The notes below the pieces were generated by a model. The model worked only from the letters and a program-made list of their open reading frames with translations, made no database searches and was not told the DNA's origin. A stretch of 43,483 nucleotides of DNA. Source: Aureispira sp. GTDB taxonomy: Bacteria; Bacteroidota; Bacteroidia; Chitinophagales; Saprospiraceae. The position numbers and the translations under genes are program-made. Location of the stretch: NCBI GenBank assembly GCA_024222455.1, contig JAAEPD010000307.1, forward strand, positions 1-43,483, given 5' to 3'. This document shows, piece after piece, positions 8,501-15,531 of this stretch (the first letter of the stretch is position 1; the number at the start of each line of letters is the position of its first letter).

Positions 8501-8905
8501 AATGTAGCTAATGGGAATAATACAAATATTACTTTTTTCAATGCACTTGTCAATCAAAACTTAAGTTGTATAGAAGTAGATGATGATGTTTATAGTGCAG
8601 CTAATTGGACATATATTGATGCAACAGCAAGCTTTAGTACTGATTGTTCTGTATTTGTTGGTGTAGAGGAAGTGAGAACGCAGATGATTCGTATTTATCC
8701 TAATCCAGCCACAACTCAATTAACAATTGAAAGTCCAGCGCTGGGAATTAAGAATATCAGCATTTTAGATGTTACAGGCAAAACAGTTCAAACAATTACA
8801 CAAAACACTAAAACAATTAGTGTGGCGGATTTAGTGGAAGGTATTTATTTTTTACAAATACAATCCCAAAACGGAATTACAAATAGCAAGTTTATTAAGA
8901 AATAA
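5549..8905 (+). CDS. Secreted beta-propeller / leucine-rich-repeat protein with T9SS type A sorting domain
   Basis: The 1118-residue product has a signal peptide (cleavage after A20). Residues 22-419 are seven tandem units of 56 or 59 residues, each with W-T-Q-x-G-x-D-I-D-G-E, S-G-x-S-x-S-L-x-x-x-G-T-x-V-A-I and G-H-V-R-V-Y, fitting a seven-bladed FG-GAP-like propeller. Three leucine-rich modules follow from about residues 424, 593 and 776. The first two open with I-P-D-A-N-F-K-A-Y-L-V-G-N, the third with a variant. All carry 21-residue repeats of the type L-x-x-L-x-C-x-x-N-x-L-T-x-L-D, giving a cysteine ladder. Residues from about 1037 form the T9SS type A domain (I-R-I-Y-P-N-P, then G-I-Y-F-L-Q-I ending in K-F-I-K-K). 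It is probably exported and attached to the cell surface as an adhesin or binding protein. The ligand is unknown. Confidence 0.9.
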   Translation: MKRVLLNILMLMALSFSVNAQWGQLNADIDGEVAGDKSGSAVCLSADGTIVAIAARENDGGPQNGGHVRVFKNAGGAWTQVGVDINGEAAADYSGYSLSMNSAGTIVAIGAAGNDGLGGSGSNYGHVRVYENISGTWTQIGTDIDGEAIGDGSGYSVSLDNSGTTVAIGSIDNDGNGVASGHVRVYENISGTWTQIGTDIDGEFGGDKSASSVSLSANGTIVAIGATENNGNGTNSGHVRVYENISGTWTQVGADIDGEVAGDKSGSAVCLSADGTIVAIAARENDGVHQNGGHVRVFENISGTWTQVGADIDGEAIADYSGYSLSMNANGTVVAIGAAGNDGIGGAGANYGHVRVYENISGTWTQVEADIDGEAVADGSGYSVALDSAGSTIAIGAQNNDGNGTDAGHVRVYLNANATCTVTIPDANFKAYLVGNTAINLNGDSEIQCNEASAFTGTISCNGLSITDLTGIEAFTSLSVLYCHQNSLAILDLSSNTSLVSLGCHLNSLTTLDLSLNTSLIRLYAYSNTLTALNLANGNNTNVVEVLVGNNPSLTCIKVDDVAYSTTNWVGGFFQFDSGASFNTSCSACLVNIPDANFKAYLVGNTAINLNGDSEIQCNEASAFTGSIICSGLSISDLTGIEAFTSISNLYCNSNSLTTLDLSSNTLLNILYCFSNQLTSIDVSQNTALTILYCENNSLTTLDLSNNSALIGLKCMFNSLTSLNVANGNNTNVTLFNAYNNPNLLCIEVDDATYSTTNWTNVDVASFSTNCAYGQTYVPDDNFENFLETHNAGGVTVPVGDPTSMGNGIANDNYVTTANISTVAGLLDVSNENISDLTGIEDFVALTQLHCYLNPLTTLDVSANTALIHLYCHNNQLTTLDVSANTSLTKLICHTNSFTSLDLTTNTLLSELNCSNGQLTSLIVPNAALTSLNCSSNQLTGLDVSTNTALATFNCSFNQIASLDVSTNTALTYLACNNNQLTSLNVANGNNTNITFFNALVNQNLSCIEVDDDVYSAANWTYIDATASFSTDCSVFVGVEEVRTQMIRIYPNPATTQLTIESPALGIKNISILDVTGKTVQTITQNTKTISVADLVEGIYFLQIQSQNGITNSKFIKK
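5612..6805 (+). repeat. Seven in-frame blade repeats with an internal three-blade duplication
   Basis: Units start at 5612, 5780, 5957, 6125, 6293, 6461 and 6638 and encode 56, 59, 56, 56, 56, 59 and 56 residues. Units 1-3 match units 5-7 in order far better than they match each other: for example, G-E-V-A-G-D-K-S-G-S-A-V recurs only in units 1 and 5. This points to duplication of a three-unit block at an offset of 681 bases. Confidence 0.9.
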
Positions 8906-8915
8906 ATAAGTATAG

Positions 8916-8954
8916 GTAACTGGGCAACAGAAGTACTTATTGTTGTCCAGTTAC
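8916..8954. terminator. Bidirectional terminator overlapping the ruvC stop
   Basis: Arms 8916-8929 and 8941-8954 pair over 14 bases with one G-U. The right arm includes the ruvC stop codon at 8951-8953. It lies between the convergent LRR gene (+) and ruvC (-). The T-runs are modest. Confidence 0.7.
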
Positions 8955-9511
8955 TTAAATTTTCGATTTGGGTTATCTTTCAAGAAACTACCCCAATCCT
9001 TATGTTTTTTCTGACCAATGCCTGTGCTTTGAGTTTGGAGGTAATGGCAAAAAGCAACACCTAAAGCATCTGTCGAATCTAAATATTTAGGATTAATCTC
9101 TCCATCTATAATATGTGGCAGCATTCGAGCAACCTGCTCTTTAGAGGCATTTCCATTGCCCGTTACTGCTTTTTTTATACTTCTAGGGCTGTATTCCTCT
9201 ATATCTATACCACTACAAGCTACAGCAACCATTGCTACACCTTGAGCACGCCCCAACTTGAGCATAGCCTGTACGTTTTTACCATAGAAAGGTGCTTCTA
9301 TTCCTGCATCTGTAGGCTCATAGATATTGATCAGCTTCTGCAACTCTTCAAAAATGAATTGTAGCTTTCTTGCTTGAGACTTCATTTTTTGCATATCCAA
9401 TACACCCATTGTTATAGCACGTGGTTTTCCCTTTTTAGGTACCTGCAAAAATGCGTATCCTAAAATATTACTACCTGGATCGATTCCTAATATAATTTTT
9501 GGTTTGGACAT
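8951..9511 (-). CDS. ruvC: Holliday junction resolvase RuvC
   Basis: RuvC is the dimeric nuclease that, with RuvAB, cuts Holliday junctions during recombination and fork repair. This 186-residue protein has the RNase H-like fold signature G-I-D-P-G-S near the start. Its four acidic metal ligands can be placed: D11, E72 (in I-E-A-P-F), D145 and D148 (in D-S-T-D-A-L), with spacing close to that of characterised RuvC. A C-terminal tail of about 25 residues, rich in lysine and arginine, is mildly longer than usual. The gene is alone on its strand, converging on the LRR gene across a terminator that overlaps its own stop. ruvA and ruvB are not in the window, as is common in this phylum. Confidence 0.95.
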   Translation of the reverse strand: MSKPKIILGIDPGSNILGYAFLQVPKKGKPRAITMGVLDMQKMKSQARKLQFIFEELQKLINIYEPTDAGIEAPFYGKNVQAMLKLGRAQGVAMVAVACSGIDIEEYSPRSIKKAVTGNGNASKEQVARMLPHIIDGEINPKYLDSTDALGVAFCHYLQTQSTGIGQKKHKDWGSFLKDNPNRKFK

Positions 9512-9666
9512 AAAGTCTTTATACTAATTTGAATGGCTATGAATAGATTCTTTTTGTAGAGCAGTAATTTACACAATCAAGTACACTTATGGCAATCTTT
9601 TACGAACTAGTGACGTTCTTGTTGTAAGTTCATAGTATTATTTATAGAGATTATAATAGATTATTG

Positions 9667-9674
9667 TACTTTTG
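9667..9674 (+). promoter_or_regulatory. TACTTTTG -7 box directly before the flippase-like gene
   Basis: TACTTTTG matches TAnnTTTG and ends four bases before the ATG at 9679. Transcription would then begin at or very near the start codon, implying a leaderless or nearly leaderless mRNA. No clear TTG was seen at the -33 position, so the call is tentative. Confidence 0.45.
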
Positions 9675-9678
9675 CCCT

Positions 9679-10749
9679 ATGCGTGTAAAATCTAAACAAA
9701 TTGCAGGACTTGGAACAGCGATCAAAAAGATCACTGAACATCAGTCTTTTGGGGAAATCCTAAAAGTTGGTGTAGCAGTGGCGTTGATAGTTGTCTTGTG
9801 TCTACAGATGTTTGGAGCTAAAGAAATCAATTTGCAAGTCTTGACTGCTCAATTTTTGGAGCAATTAACTTTCTCTAACTTATATTTAGTTGTATTGGTT
9901 CTTCTCTTGATGCCCCTCAACTGGGCTATAGAAAACTTAAAATGGCTAAAACTAATGCAGCCTGTAGAGCGAGTAGGCTTTCTGAAAGGGCTTAAGGCTA
10001 TTTTTGCAGGAGTGACATTTTCTCTATTTACACCCAATCGGATAGGGGAATATGGAGGTCGTGTATTATTGGTATCTAAGGATAATCGCCTTAATGCTGT
10101 ATTAGCAACTTTAGTAGGCAGTTTCAGCCAGTGGATTGTGTTGGTTGTTAGTGGATTTGTAGGGCTTCTTAGCTTCTTGCTATATCAAGACATTGTGAGC
10201 AATTTTGTGTTTTGGTCTATTGCTGTAGGAAGTACAGCCTTTTCTATAGGCTTATTCATTGCTTATTTCAGAATTCAACGATTGGTAGAGCGAGCTACAC
10301 AGTGGAAATGGACTAAAAAATGGGCATTGAAGGTACACGAAAATGTATTTAGATATTATACTCGCCATGAATTATTGATGGCTTTGGGTTATGCGTTTTT
10401 ACGCTACCTTACTTATACTTTCCAGTATTTGTTATTGCTACAGTTTTTTGGACTAGGTTTGACCATTCCTGAAGGGCTAATGGCAATTTCTATTATTTTC
10501 CTAATCCAAACAGGTATTCCTTTACCGCCTTCTACTGGCTTATTGGCTAGAGGTAATGTGGCTTTATTTATCTTTGGTTTGTTTATCAGTTCTTCTTTAT
10601 TGATAGACACCGCTATTTTGGCTTCTACATTTAGTCTTTGGTTGATTAATGTTGCTTTGCCAGCAGTAGTAGGAGCTCTATTTATATTCAAAATAGGAAC
10701 TAAAAAAACAATAGAGACTACTCATCAAAATACTCCTTCCAAGATTTAG
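9679..10749 (+). CDS. Lysylphosphatidylglycerol synthase transmembrane-region (UPF0104-type) membrane protein
   Basis: The product has 356 residues from the ATG at 9679; a TTG at 9664 extends the frame but falls inside the promoter box. It has about eight membrane helices, beginning near residue 25 of the chosen start. The motif F-T-P-N-R-I-G-E-Y-G-G-R-V, at about residues 117-129, is the hallmark of the flippase-like membrane region found in MprF and in the AglD/UPF0104 proteins. The soluble aminoacyl-transferase domain of full MprF is missing, as in most Bacteroidota homologues. Such stand-alone proteins are thought to move or modify lipids or lipid-linked sugars; the substrate here is unknown. 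Its 3' end overlaps the convergent gene at 10718 by 32 bases. Confidence 0.85.
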   Translation: MRVKSKQIAGLGTAIKKITEHQSFGEILKVGVAVALIVVLCLQMFGAKEINLQVLTAQFLEQLTFSNLYLVVLVLLLMPLNWAIENLKWLKLMQPVERVGFLKGLKAIFAGVTFSLFTPNRIGEYGGRVLLVSKDNRLNAVLATLVGSFSQWIVLVVSGFVGLLSFLLYQDIVSNFVFWSIAVGSTAFSIGLFIAYFRIQRLVERATQWKWTKKWALKVHENVFRYYTRHELLMALGYAFLRYLTYTFQYLLLLQFFGLGLTIPEGLMAISIIFLIQTGIPLPPSTGLLARGNVALFIFGLFISSSLLIDTAILASTFSLWLINVALPAVVGALFIFKIGTKKTIETTHQNTPSKI

Positions 10750-11248
10750 TATAATCTGCTTTATGCGTTAATTCGTATTCATTATATTCATCTAGAATAG
10801 CTATAATGTCATATCCAGAATAAGGGTTTTGTATGTAATATTCCTTAGCAGTTTTGTAATCGACAGGAAACATAAGATTGATATCTAAACCACAACTGGC
10901 ATCAAAACTAGTATGCAATTTAGCATCAATTAAATGGGGTATATCTTCTACAGTTGCTAAGGTGTACAGCATGAATGTAATTAGTCGAAAGCAATCTGTG
11001 AGAGTGGTCAAATCGCTGCAATGTTCTTGTTCTGCTGCCCAAAGTTTGAGCACAAAAGGTTTATCTATATTGGTATAATCTTTATACAATTCCTCAATAA
11101 CCTCTTCCCTGAAATCCTCATTTAGATCATAGCGTTCTCCCCATCCTGTTTTGCCATTATGTTTGAATAGAATTTGTTGGATAAATTCTTCAGTCTCTAT
11201 AATAGAAGGATTCATTTTGTATTGTACTATGTATTCTTCAGCAGTCAT
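10718..11248 (-). CDS. Hypothetical acidic cytoplasmic protein
   Basis: I do not recognise this 176-residue protein. It is rich in glutamate, aspartate and tyrosine, has no signal peptide or membrane segment, and is predicted mostly helical. Notable features are two cysteines close together in the middle (C77 and C86), a further cysteine at about residue 118, and an acidic tyrosine-rich C-terminus ending S-W-K-E-Y-F-D-E. It follows the GT-C glycosyltransferase by 11 bases on the same strand and is probably the last gene of that operon. Its coding end overlaps the convergent flippase-like gene by 32 bases. Small acidic proteins like this include many immunity or regulatory proteins, but nothing in the neighbourhood supports a specific role. 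Confidence 0.7.
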   Translation of the reverse strand: MTAEEYIVQYKMNPSIIETEEFIQQILFKHNGKTGWGERYDLNEDFREEVIEELYKDYTNIDKPFVLKLWAAEQEHCSDLTTLTDCFRLITFMLYTLATVEDIPHLIDAKLHTSFDASCGLDINLMFPVDYKTAKEYYIQNPYSGYDIIAILDEYNEYELTHKADYTKSWKEYFDE

Positions 11249-11259
11249 AAAAGGCAGGT

Positions 11260-13320
11260 TTAATATTGTTTTAATATGATCTTCAAATCATCGACCCAAA
11301 CACTATCTTGGCTATCATTCCAATAGTAAATAGGAACAGACCCTCGCTTAAAATGAGGAGGGATAATAAATTCATGTTCTATTAGCTGCCATTCACCACT
11401 GTCTCTAACAACAGTAGCTCCTGTCTCATAATAGTCTTCAGCTGCAGCAACTAGGTAGCCCTTAGGGCCATCTTGATGTCTCCAAATACTGACTAAAAGG
11501 CGTTCACTTGCTTTCATATTTGGAATAGAACTAGTATAACCAAAGGCATCTTGAGGAGTGAGTTGTAGGCTAAATTTATGAGAAAAAGCCTTAGAAGAGT
11601 CTCTCAAAAAGCCTTTTTCCATTTCCAGGGGTCCATTTAGACTAGTTGCTGTTAAAGTAGAGTCTCCAGTTCGGTGTTCAGTATTACAAAAAATAGTGTC
11701 AGTAGTAGTCAATATCGGTTTTTGTAGGATATAGATACTATCTGTACGATAAGGTAACCAGTTTTGATATGGATATGTTTTGTAAGTAAGAAAACCCAAT
11801 GTAGGACCAAAACTGACTACATAATCATCTTGATCTACAAACCACCAACTTGGAGCATCTCTTTTAGTCTCGCCACGTTCATCACTAGTTTGATACCAAC
11901 CATTAAATTCAAATCCTCCATCTATACGATTAGGCGAAATTTTATCCTTTTCCATCAATTCTTCTAATGCCTGCCAACGTACAGTATTCCAACTCATATA
12001 ATCATGTGTTAGGCCTATTGAAAATAGGGCATAAATAAGAATAGAACTTGCGCTAATCCTCCACCAAATAGGAGATATGACTTCCAGCTTTTTAGGGATA
12101 ACTAAACTCACTAAAAAAGGGTATAAGAATAGATAATATCGGTCAAAAAAGAATGGTGTAATCATTAAGAATACTGCATAACCTAATATAGTAGTCCAGT
12201 TGCCTAGATAAGCTTTAGTTGCACGACCTTGAAAGTGGTTTAGCACTACTGTTAGTAAGAATAAGCAGGCTGCAAAAAATCCAATTACTTTAACTATTAT
12301 CCAACCTATATTAGGGAGTTGAGGCCTTATGTTTTCTCCTACAAAAGCATCTTTTAGTACTTTGGGGCCTAAACCAAAGTCATAGAAGATATTGCCATTC
12401 GGTAGCATATTCCAAACAGGGAAATAGCATAGTAAAAAAAGTACTATAGTAATTAATGCAATCCCTTTATGCAATGTTTTAGAAGCCTTCCATAAGTAAG
12501 GAGCTAAAAGTAAACTAATAGGCAATAGAAAATAGCCACAGTAAAATAGTAGGGTGCCTGGTCGCCAAGTTAAATTGCGAAAGAAATATCCATTCCAAAT
12601 ACCTCCTAAAAGCTGTTCTAATTTGCCAAAATGTGTAGGAACTCCAAAGTAAGTAACTCGCCACCAAGTGATGAGTTGTTGAAGTACTATTATTAGAATT
12701 AGAGGAGTTAGGGCAACAGAGATAGACCGAACATTAATTCCTTTTTTGTGAATGTAGGCAGCCATAAAAAAGAGTGGGATTACTGCTCCTAATTGCCGAA
12801 TAAGTATAGCAATGATGGCAAATAAAGTACCTGCTGCAATACTTTTCCAATGCTCCGTTCCCAACGAACGATTATAATACAATAGGCTTAAAATAGTGAC
12901 TGACAGAAAGGGAACATCAGTCATGAAAGTATAAGAGAGCGAAAAGAAGAGGGGATTAAACAGTAATAATAAGCTACCCAAAAAGGCAAAGTGAGCATGT
13001 TTGCTCTGTTCCCAAAGTAGTTGGTAAAACGTCAAAAGTCCTATCCAACCTAAGATAAGTGTAGAAATACGCAGTACCACAAACGAAAATCCAAAGATCT
13101 TACAAAATAGTGCACCCCAATACATTTGAGCCAACAAGGTCATGGCAGGCCAATCACTAAATTTAAGCGTATTATGCTCTGAAAGGTGGTAAACATTGTG
13201 GGCATAAGCCCAGTCATCGTTAAGAGGAAAATCCCCACCAACACCTACTAAGAATATTCCTACTAGCCATATTAGAGTCAATAAGGCAGGGTATTTATAT
13301 GTGTGTTGGTGGGTTTGCAT
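11260..13320 (-). CDS. GT-C (PMT/ArnT-like, GT39-type) membrane glycosyltransferase
   Basis: The 686-residue product is a polytopic inner-membrane protein. After the first helix (about residues 11-28) it has P-L-N-D-D-W-A-Y-A, where D35-D36 are the acidic pair of GT-C enzymes in the first periplasmic loop. Ten or more helices follow up to about residue 430. The last 230 residues or so are soluble and beta-rich, probably a periplasmic domain; the final third, with repeated W and D residues, resembles a carbohydrate-binding sandwich. GT-C enzymes transfer sugars from polyprenyl-phosphate donors to lipids, glycans or proteins on the outer face of the inner membrane. It lies 2 bases after adenine deaminase and 11 bases before the unknown 176-residue gene, so the three are likely co-transcribed. 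The acceptor is unknown. Confidence 0.85.
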   Translation of the reverse strand: MQTHQHTYKYPALLTLIWLVGIFLVGVGGDFPLNDDWAYAHNVYHLSEHNTLKFSDWPAMTLLAQMYWGALFCKIFGFSFVVLRISTLILGWIGLLTFYQLLWEQSKHAHFAFLGSLLLLFNPLFFSLSYTFMTDVPFLSVTILSLLYYNRSLGTEHWKSIAAGTLFAIIAILIRQLGAVIPLFFMAAYIHKKGINVRSISVALTPLILIIVLQQLITWWRVTYFGVPTHFGKLEQLLGGIWNGYFFRNLTWRPGTLLFYCGYFLLPISLLLAPYLWKASKTLHKGIALITIVLFLLCYFPVWNMLPNGNIFYDFGLGPKVLKDAFVGENIRPQLPNIGWIIVKVIGFFAACLFLLTVVLNHFQGRATKAYLGNWTTILGYAVFLMITPFFFDRYYLFLYPFLVSLVIPKKLEVISPIWWRISASSILIYALFSIGLTHDYMSWNTVRWQALEELMEKDKISPNRIDGGFEFNGWYQTSDERGETKRDAPSWWFVDQDDYVVSFGPTLGFLTYKTYPYQNWLPYRTDSIYILQKPILTTTDTIFCNTEHRTGDSTLTATSLNGPLEMEKGFLRDSSKAFSHKFSLQLTPQDAFGYTSSIPNMKASERLLVSIWRHQDGPKGYLVAAAEDYYETGATVVRDSGEWQLIEHEFIIPPHFKRGSVPIYYWNDSQDSVWVDDLKIILKQY

Positions 13321-13322
13321 TT

Positions 13323-14948
13323 TTATATAAACAATGGCGTAAATTCAAAACGATTTCCATCGAAAAGACCTTTATCACTAAGCTTGAGTGATGGAATAAC
13401 TAATAAGGCCATAAAAGATAAGGTCATGAATGGAGCTGTTAGCTGACTGCCTAAAGTTTCTTTAGCCATCTTGTCAAGCTTGGCATATTGATGTCCTACA
13501 GTATGACCATCTACATTGGTCATAATACCAGCGACTGGTAGTGCCAAGGAGGCTTCGGAGTCGTTAGTGACTACAGCTATACCACCTTTATTTGCTATCA
13601 CTAAGTTAACTGCTTTGCAAATAGCTTCATCACTTACCCCTACAGCTAGAATATTGTGAGAATCGTGTCCTACCGACGATGCTATAGCACCTTCCGTTAG
13701 TCCAAAACCTTGTATGAAAGCTATTGCAGGTTCTGTATTTTGATAACGATTAACTACCGTGAATTTTAGAATATCAGTGTCTGTATTACTTATAGCATTC
13801 CCGTCTTTAGAGGTAGTTGCTGCTTCAAAACTTTCGGTAATCAGCTCTCTATTGATTGCTTTGATTACTCGAATCTGATCGCTATCTACTTTGACTGCAA
13901 ATTGCTCTAGCGTTTTAGGATTCGTATCAAAATTATTGAGAATAGGAGCTTGGGTTGTTTCCACAAATGATTCACCATTTTTAGCCACTAATTTCCCGTC
14001 TATATAGGTTTTGAGTACATTGAACTGACTTAGGTTTTTGACAACTATAAAATCAGCAGGATCTCCTTCTTGAAGTAAACCCACATCTAAGTTATAGTGT
14101 TTGACAGGATTGATACAAGCTGCTTGCAATACTTCAAATAGGTCTTTGCCTTTTGCCAATGCACGAACAACTAACTGATCTAAATGACCTAAAATTAGAT
14201 CATCAGGGTGTTTGTCGTCAGAGCAAAACATGAGTTGTTTGGCATACTTAGGAAAAAGGTCAATTAAGGTATCAAAATTTTTGGCTGCACTTCCTTCACG
14301 TATCAAGATATGCATACCCAATTCTGCTTTTTCTCTAGCTTCATCTATATGGAAACATTCATGGTCGGTTGTAATACCTGCTGCTGCATATTTTTTAGCA
14401 TCCTCACCTCTCAAACCTGGTGCATGGCCATCTACAGGTTTATTATATTTTTTTGCAGAAGCGATTTTTGCCATAACCTCAGGATCGTTGAATAACACAC
14501 CTGGATAGTTCATCATCTCTGTCAAGTACTTGATTTCTGGGTTTTGAAGGAGCTTATCCACCGCTTTGCTGTCAATATTAGCACCAGCTGTCTCAAAACT
14601 AGTAGCAGGGACACAAGAAGGCGCTCCAAAATTGAATTTGAAGGGAACCTGACGGGCATTGTCTAGCATATATTCTACTCCTTCTACACCCAATACATTT
14701 GCAATCTCATGAGGGTCAGAAACAGTGGCTACACTACCATGTATTACTGCTAATTTAGCAAATTCTGAGGGCACTAACATAGAGCTTTCTATGTGTATGT
14801 GTGCATCTACAAAACCAGGCAAAATATATTGGTCTGGAACATTCTCCTCAGTAGGATGAACCTTTTGAATTTTCCCATCTTCTATAGTTACAATACCTGC
14901 ATATATTTTACGATTAGGTATATCTACAATCTGGCCTTTGATTTCCAT
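13323..14948 (-). CDS. ade: Adenine deaminase
   Basis: This enzyme converts adenine to hypoxanthine and ammonia in purine salvage. The 541-residue protein has the amidohydrolase layout: a small N-terminal beta domain, then [14 protein letters not shown] with metal ligands H50 and H52. The D-G-H-A-P-G and T-T-D-H-E-C motifs follow, and [10 protein letters not shown] further on, all characteristic of the Ade family rather than of adenosine deaminase. The C-terminal domain contains S-V-G-H-D-S-H-N, another Ade signature. Length is normal. It sits 14 bases after the GyrI-like gene and 2 bases before the GT-C gene; no metabolic link to its neighbours is obvious. Confidence 0.95.
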   Translation of the reverse strand: MEIKGQIVDIPNRKIYAGIVTIEDGKIQKVHPTEENVPDQYILPGFVDAHIHIESSMLVPSEFAKLAVIHGSVATVSDPHEIANVLGVEGVEYMLDNARQVPFKFNFGAPSCVPATSFETAGANIDSKAVDKLLQNPEIKYLTEMMNYPGVLFNDPEVMAKIASAKKYNKPVDGHAPGLRGEDAKKYAAAGITTDHECFHIDEAREKAELGMHILIREGSAAKNFDTLIDLFPKYAKQLMFCSDDKHPDDLILGHLDQLVVRALAKGKDLFEVLQAACINPVKHYNLDVGLLQEGDPADFIVVKNLSQFNVLKTYIDGKLVAKNGESFVETTQAPILNNFDTNPKTLEQFAVKVDSDQIRVIKAINRELITESFEAATTSKDGNAISNTDTDILKFTVVNRYQNTEPAIAFIQGFGLTEGAIASSVGHDSHNILAVGVSDEAICKAVNLVIANKGGIAVVTNDSEASLALPVAGIMTNVDGHTVGHQYAKLDKMAKETLGSQLTAPFMTLSFMALLVIPSLKLSDKGLFDGNRFEFTPLFI

Positions 14949-14962
14949 AGTTCTATCTATAT

Positions 14963-15442
14963 TTATTTTTTAATTTTAATTGGAATCCAAACCTCTTCTT
15001 GGGCATTTGGATCATTGGGTTTATAGTCTGGTGTTAATATTTCAAAATGTGCTCTATGGTCTAACTCATACTCAGAATTAGGTAACCACTCTGCAAATAT
15101 ATAATTGGAGGTCTTAAAAAATGTATTTGCAGGACCTTTATGTATAAAAATAGCATAAAGTCCTCCTTTTAGTGGGAATATTTCTATCTCTAGAGGAACT
15201 GGAATACTATCATCTACTTTCACCGCAGCCCATTTCCTGAAATAGGTGTTTGGGGTGAAATCAAAGTCTTTGGGGTATTGTTGTAGAGAATAGAACTCTG
15301 TATAGTTGTTGGGAGTTGTTGTGCGCAATGTTGTTCTAAATTGCTTCCAAAGCATGAAAGTTTTATCATCACTAAAGGACATTTGCTCTTGCATTCCCAT
15401 CAGTTTGCGGGGTGGGAGATCTACTATCTTTGGTTGCTGCAT
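14963..15442 (-). CDS. GyrI-like small-molecule-binding domain protein
   Basis: This 159-residue protein is a stand-alone SHS2/GyrI-like domain, the ligand-binding module found at the C-terminus of AraC and MerR-type regulators (BmrR, Rob) and in free-standing proteins. Evidence is the opening [12 protein letters not shown], the central F-R-K-W-A-A-V-K-V and the [11 protein letters not shown] segment, plus the [17 protein letters not shown] end region typical of the fold. No DNA-binding domain is attached. Homologues bind or hydrolyse small cationic or hydrophobic compounds. It is the first gene of a run leading into adenine deaminase 14 bases later. A terminator for the upstream gene lies 30 bases before its start. 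Confidence 0.85.
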   Translation of the reverse strand: MQQPKIVDLPPRKLMGMQEQMSFSDDKTFMLWKQFRTTLRTTTPNNYTEFYSLQQYPKDFDFTPNTYFRKWAAVKVDDSIPVPLEIEIFPLKGGLYAIFIHKGPANTFFKTSNYIFAEWLPNSEYELDHRAHFEILTPDYKPNDPNAQEEVWIPIKIKK

Positions 15443-15471
15443 ATATTCAAATTCTGTTTGGACAAATAAAA

Positions 15472-15500
15472 AGTGAGATCACTACTTGAATGATCTCACT
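15472..15500 (-). terminator. Intrinsic terminator of the monooxygenase-like gene
   Basis: Arms 15472-15481 and 15491-15500 are perfect 10-base reverse complements with a 9-base loop. On the minus strand the hairpin is followed by T5 (CACTTTTTATTTG). It falls 32 bases after the stop of the 15532 gene. Confidence 0.8.
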
Positions 15501-15531
15501 ACTAAATTATAATTCTTATGGAAGAAATAGA

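Noticed and set aside
9664-9678. TTG start for the flippase-like protein
   Set aside because: The TTG lies next to and overlaps a TAnnTTTG promoter box; the ATG at 9679 is a better start.
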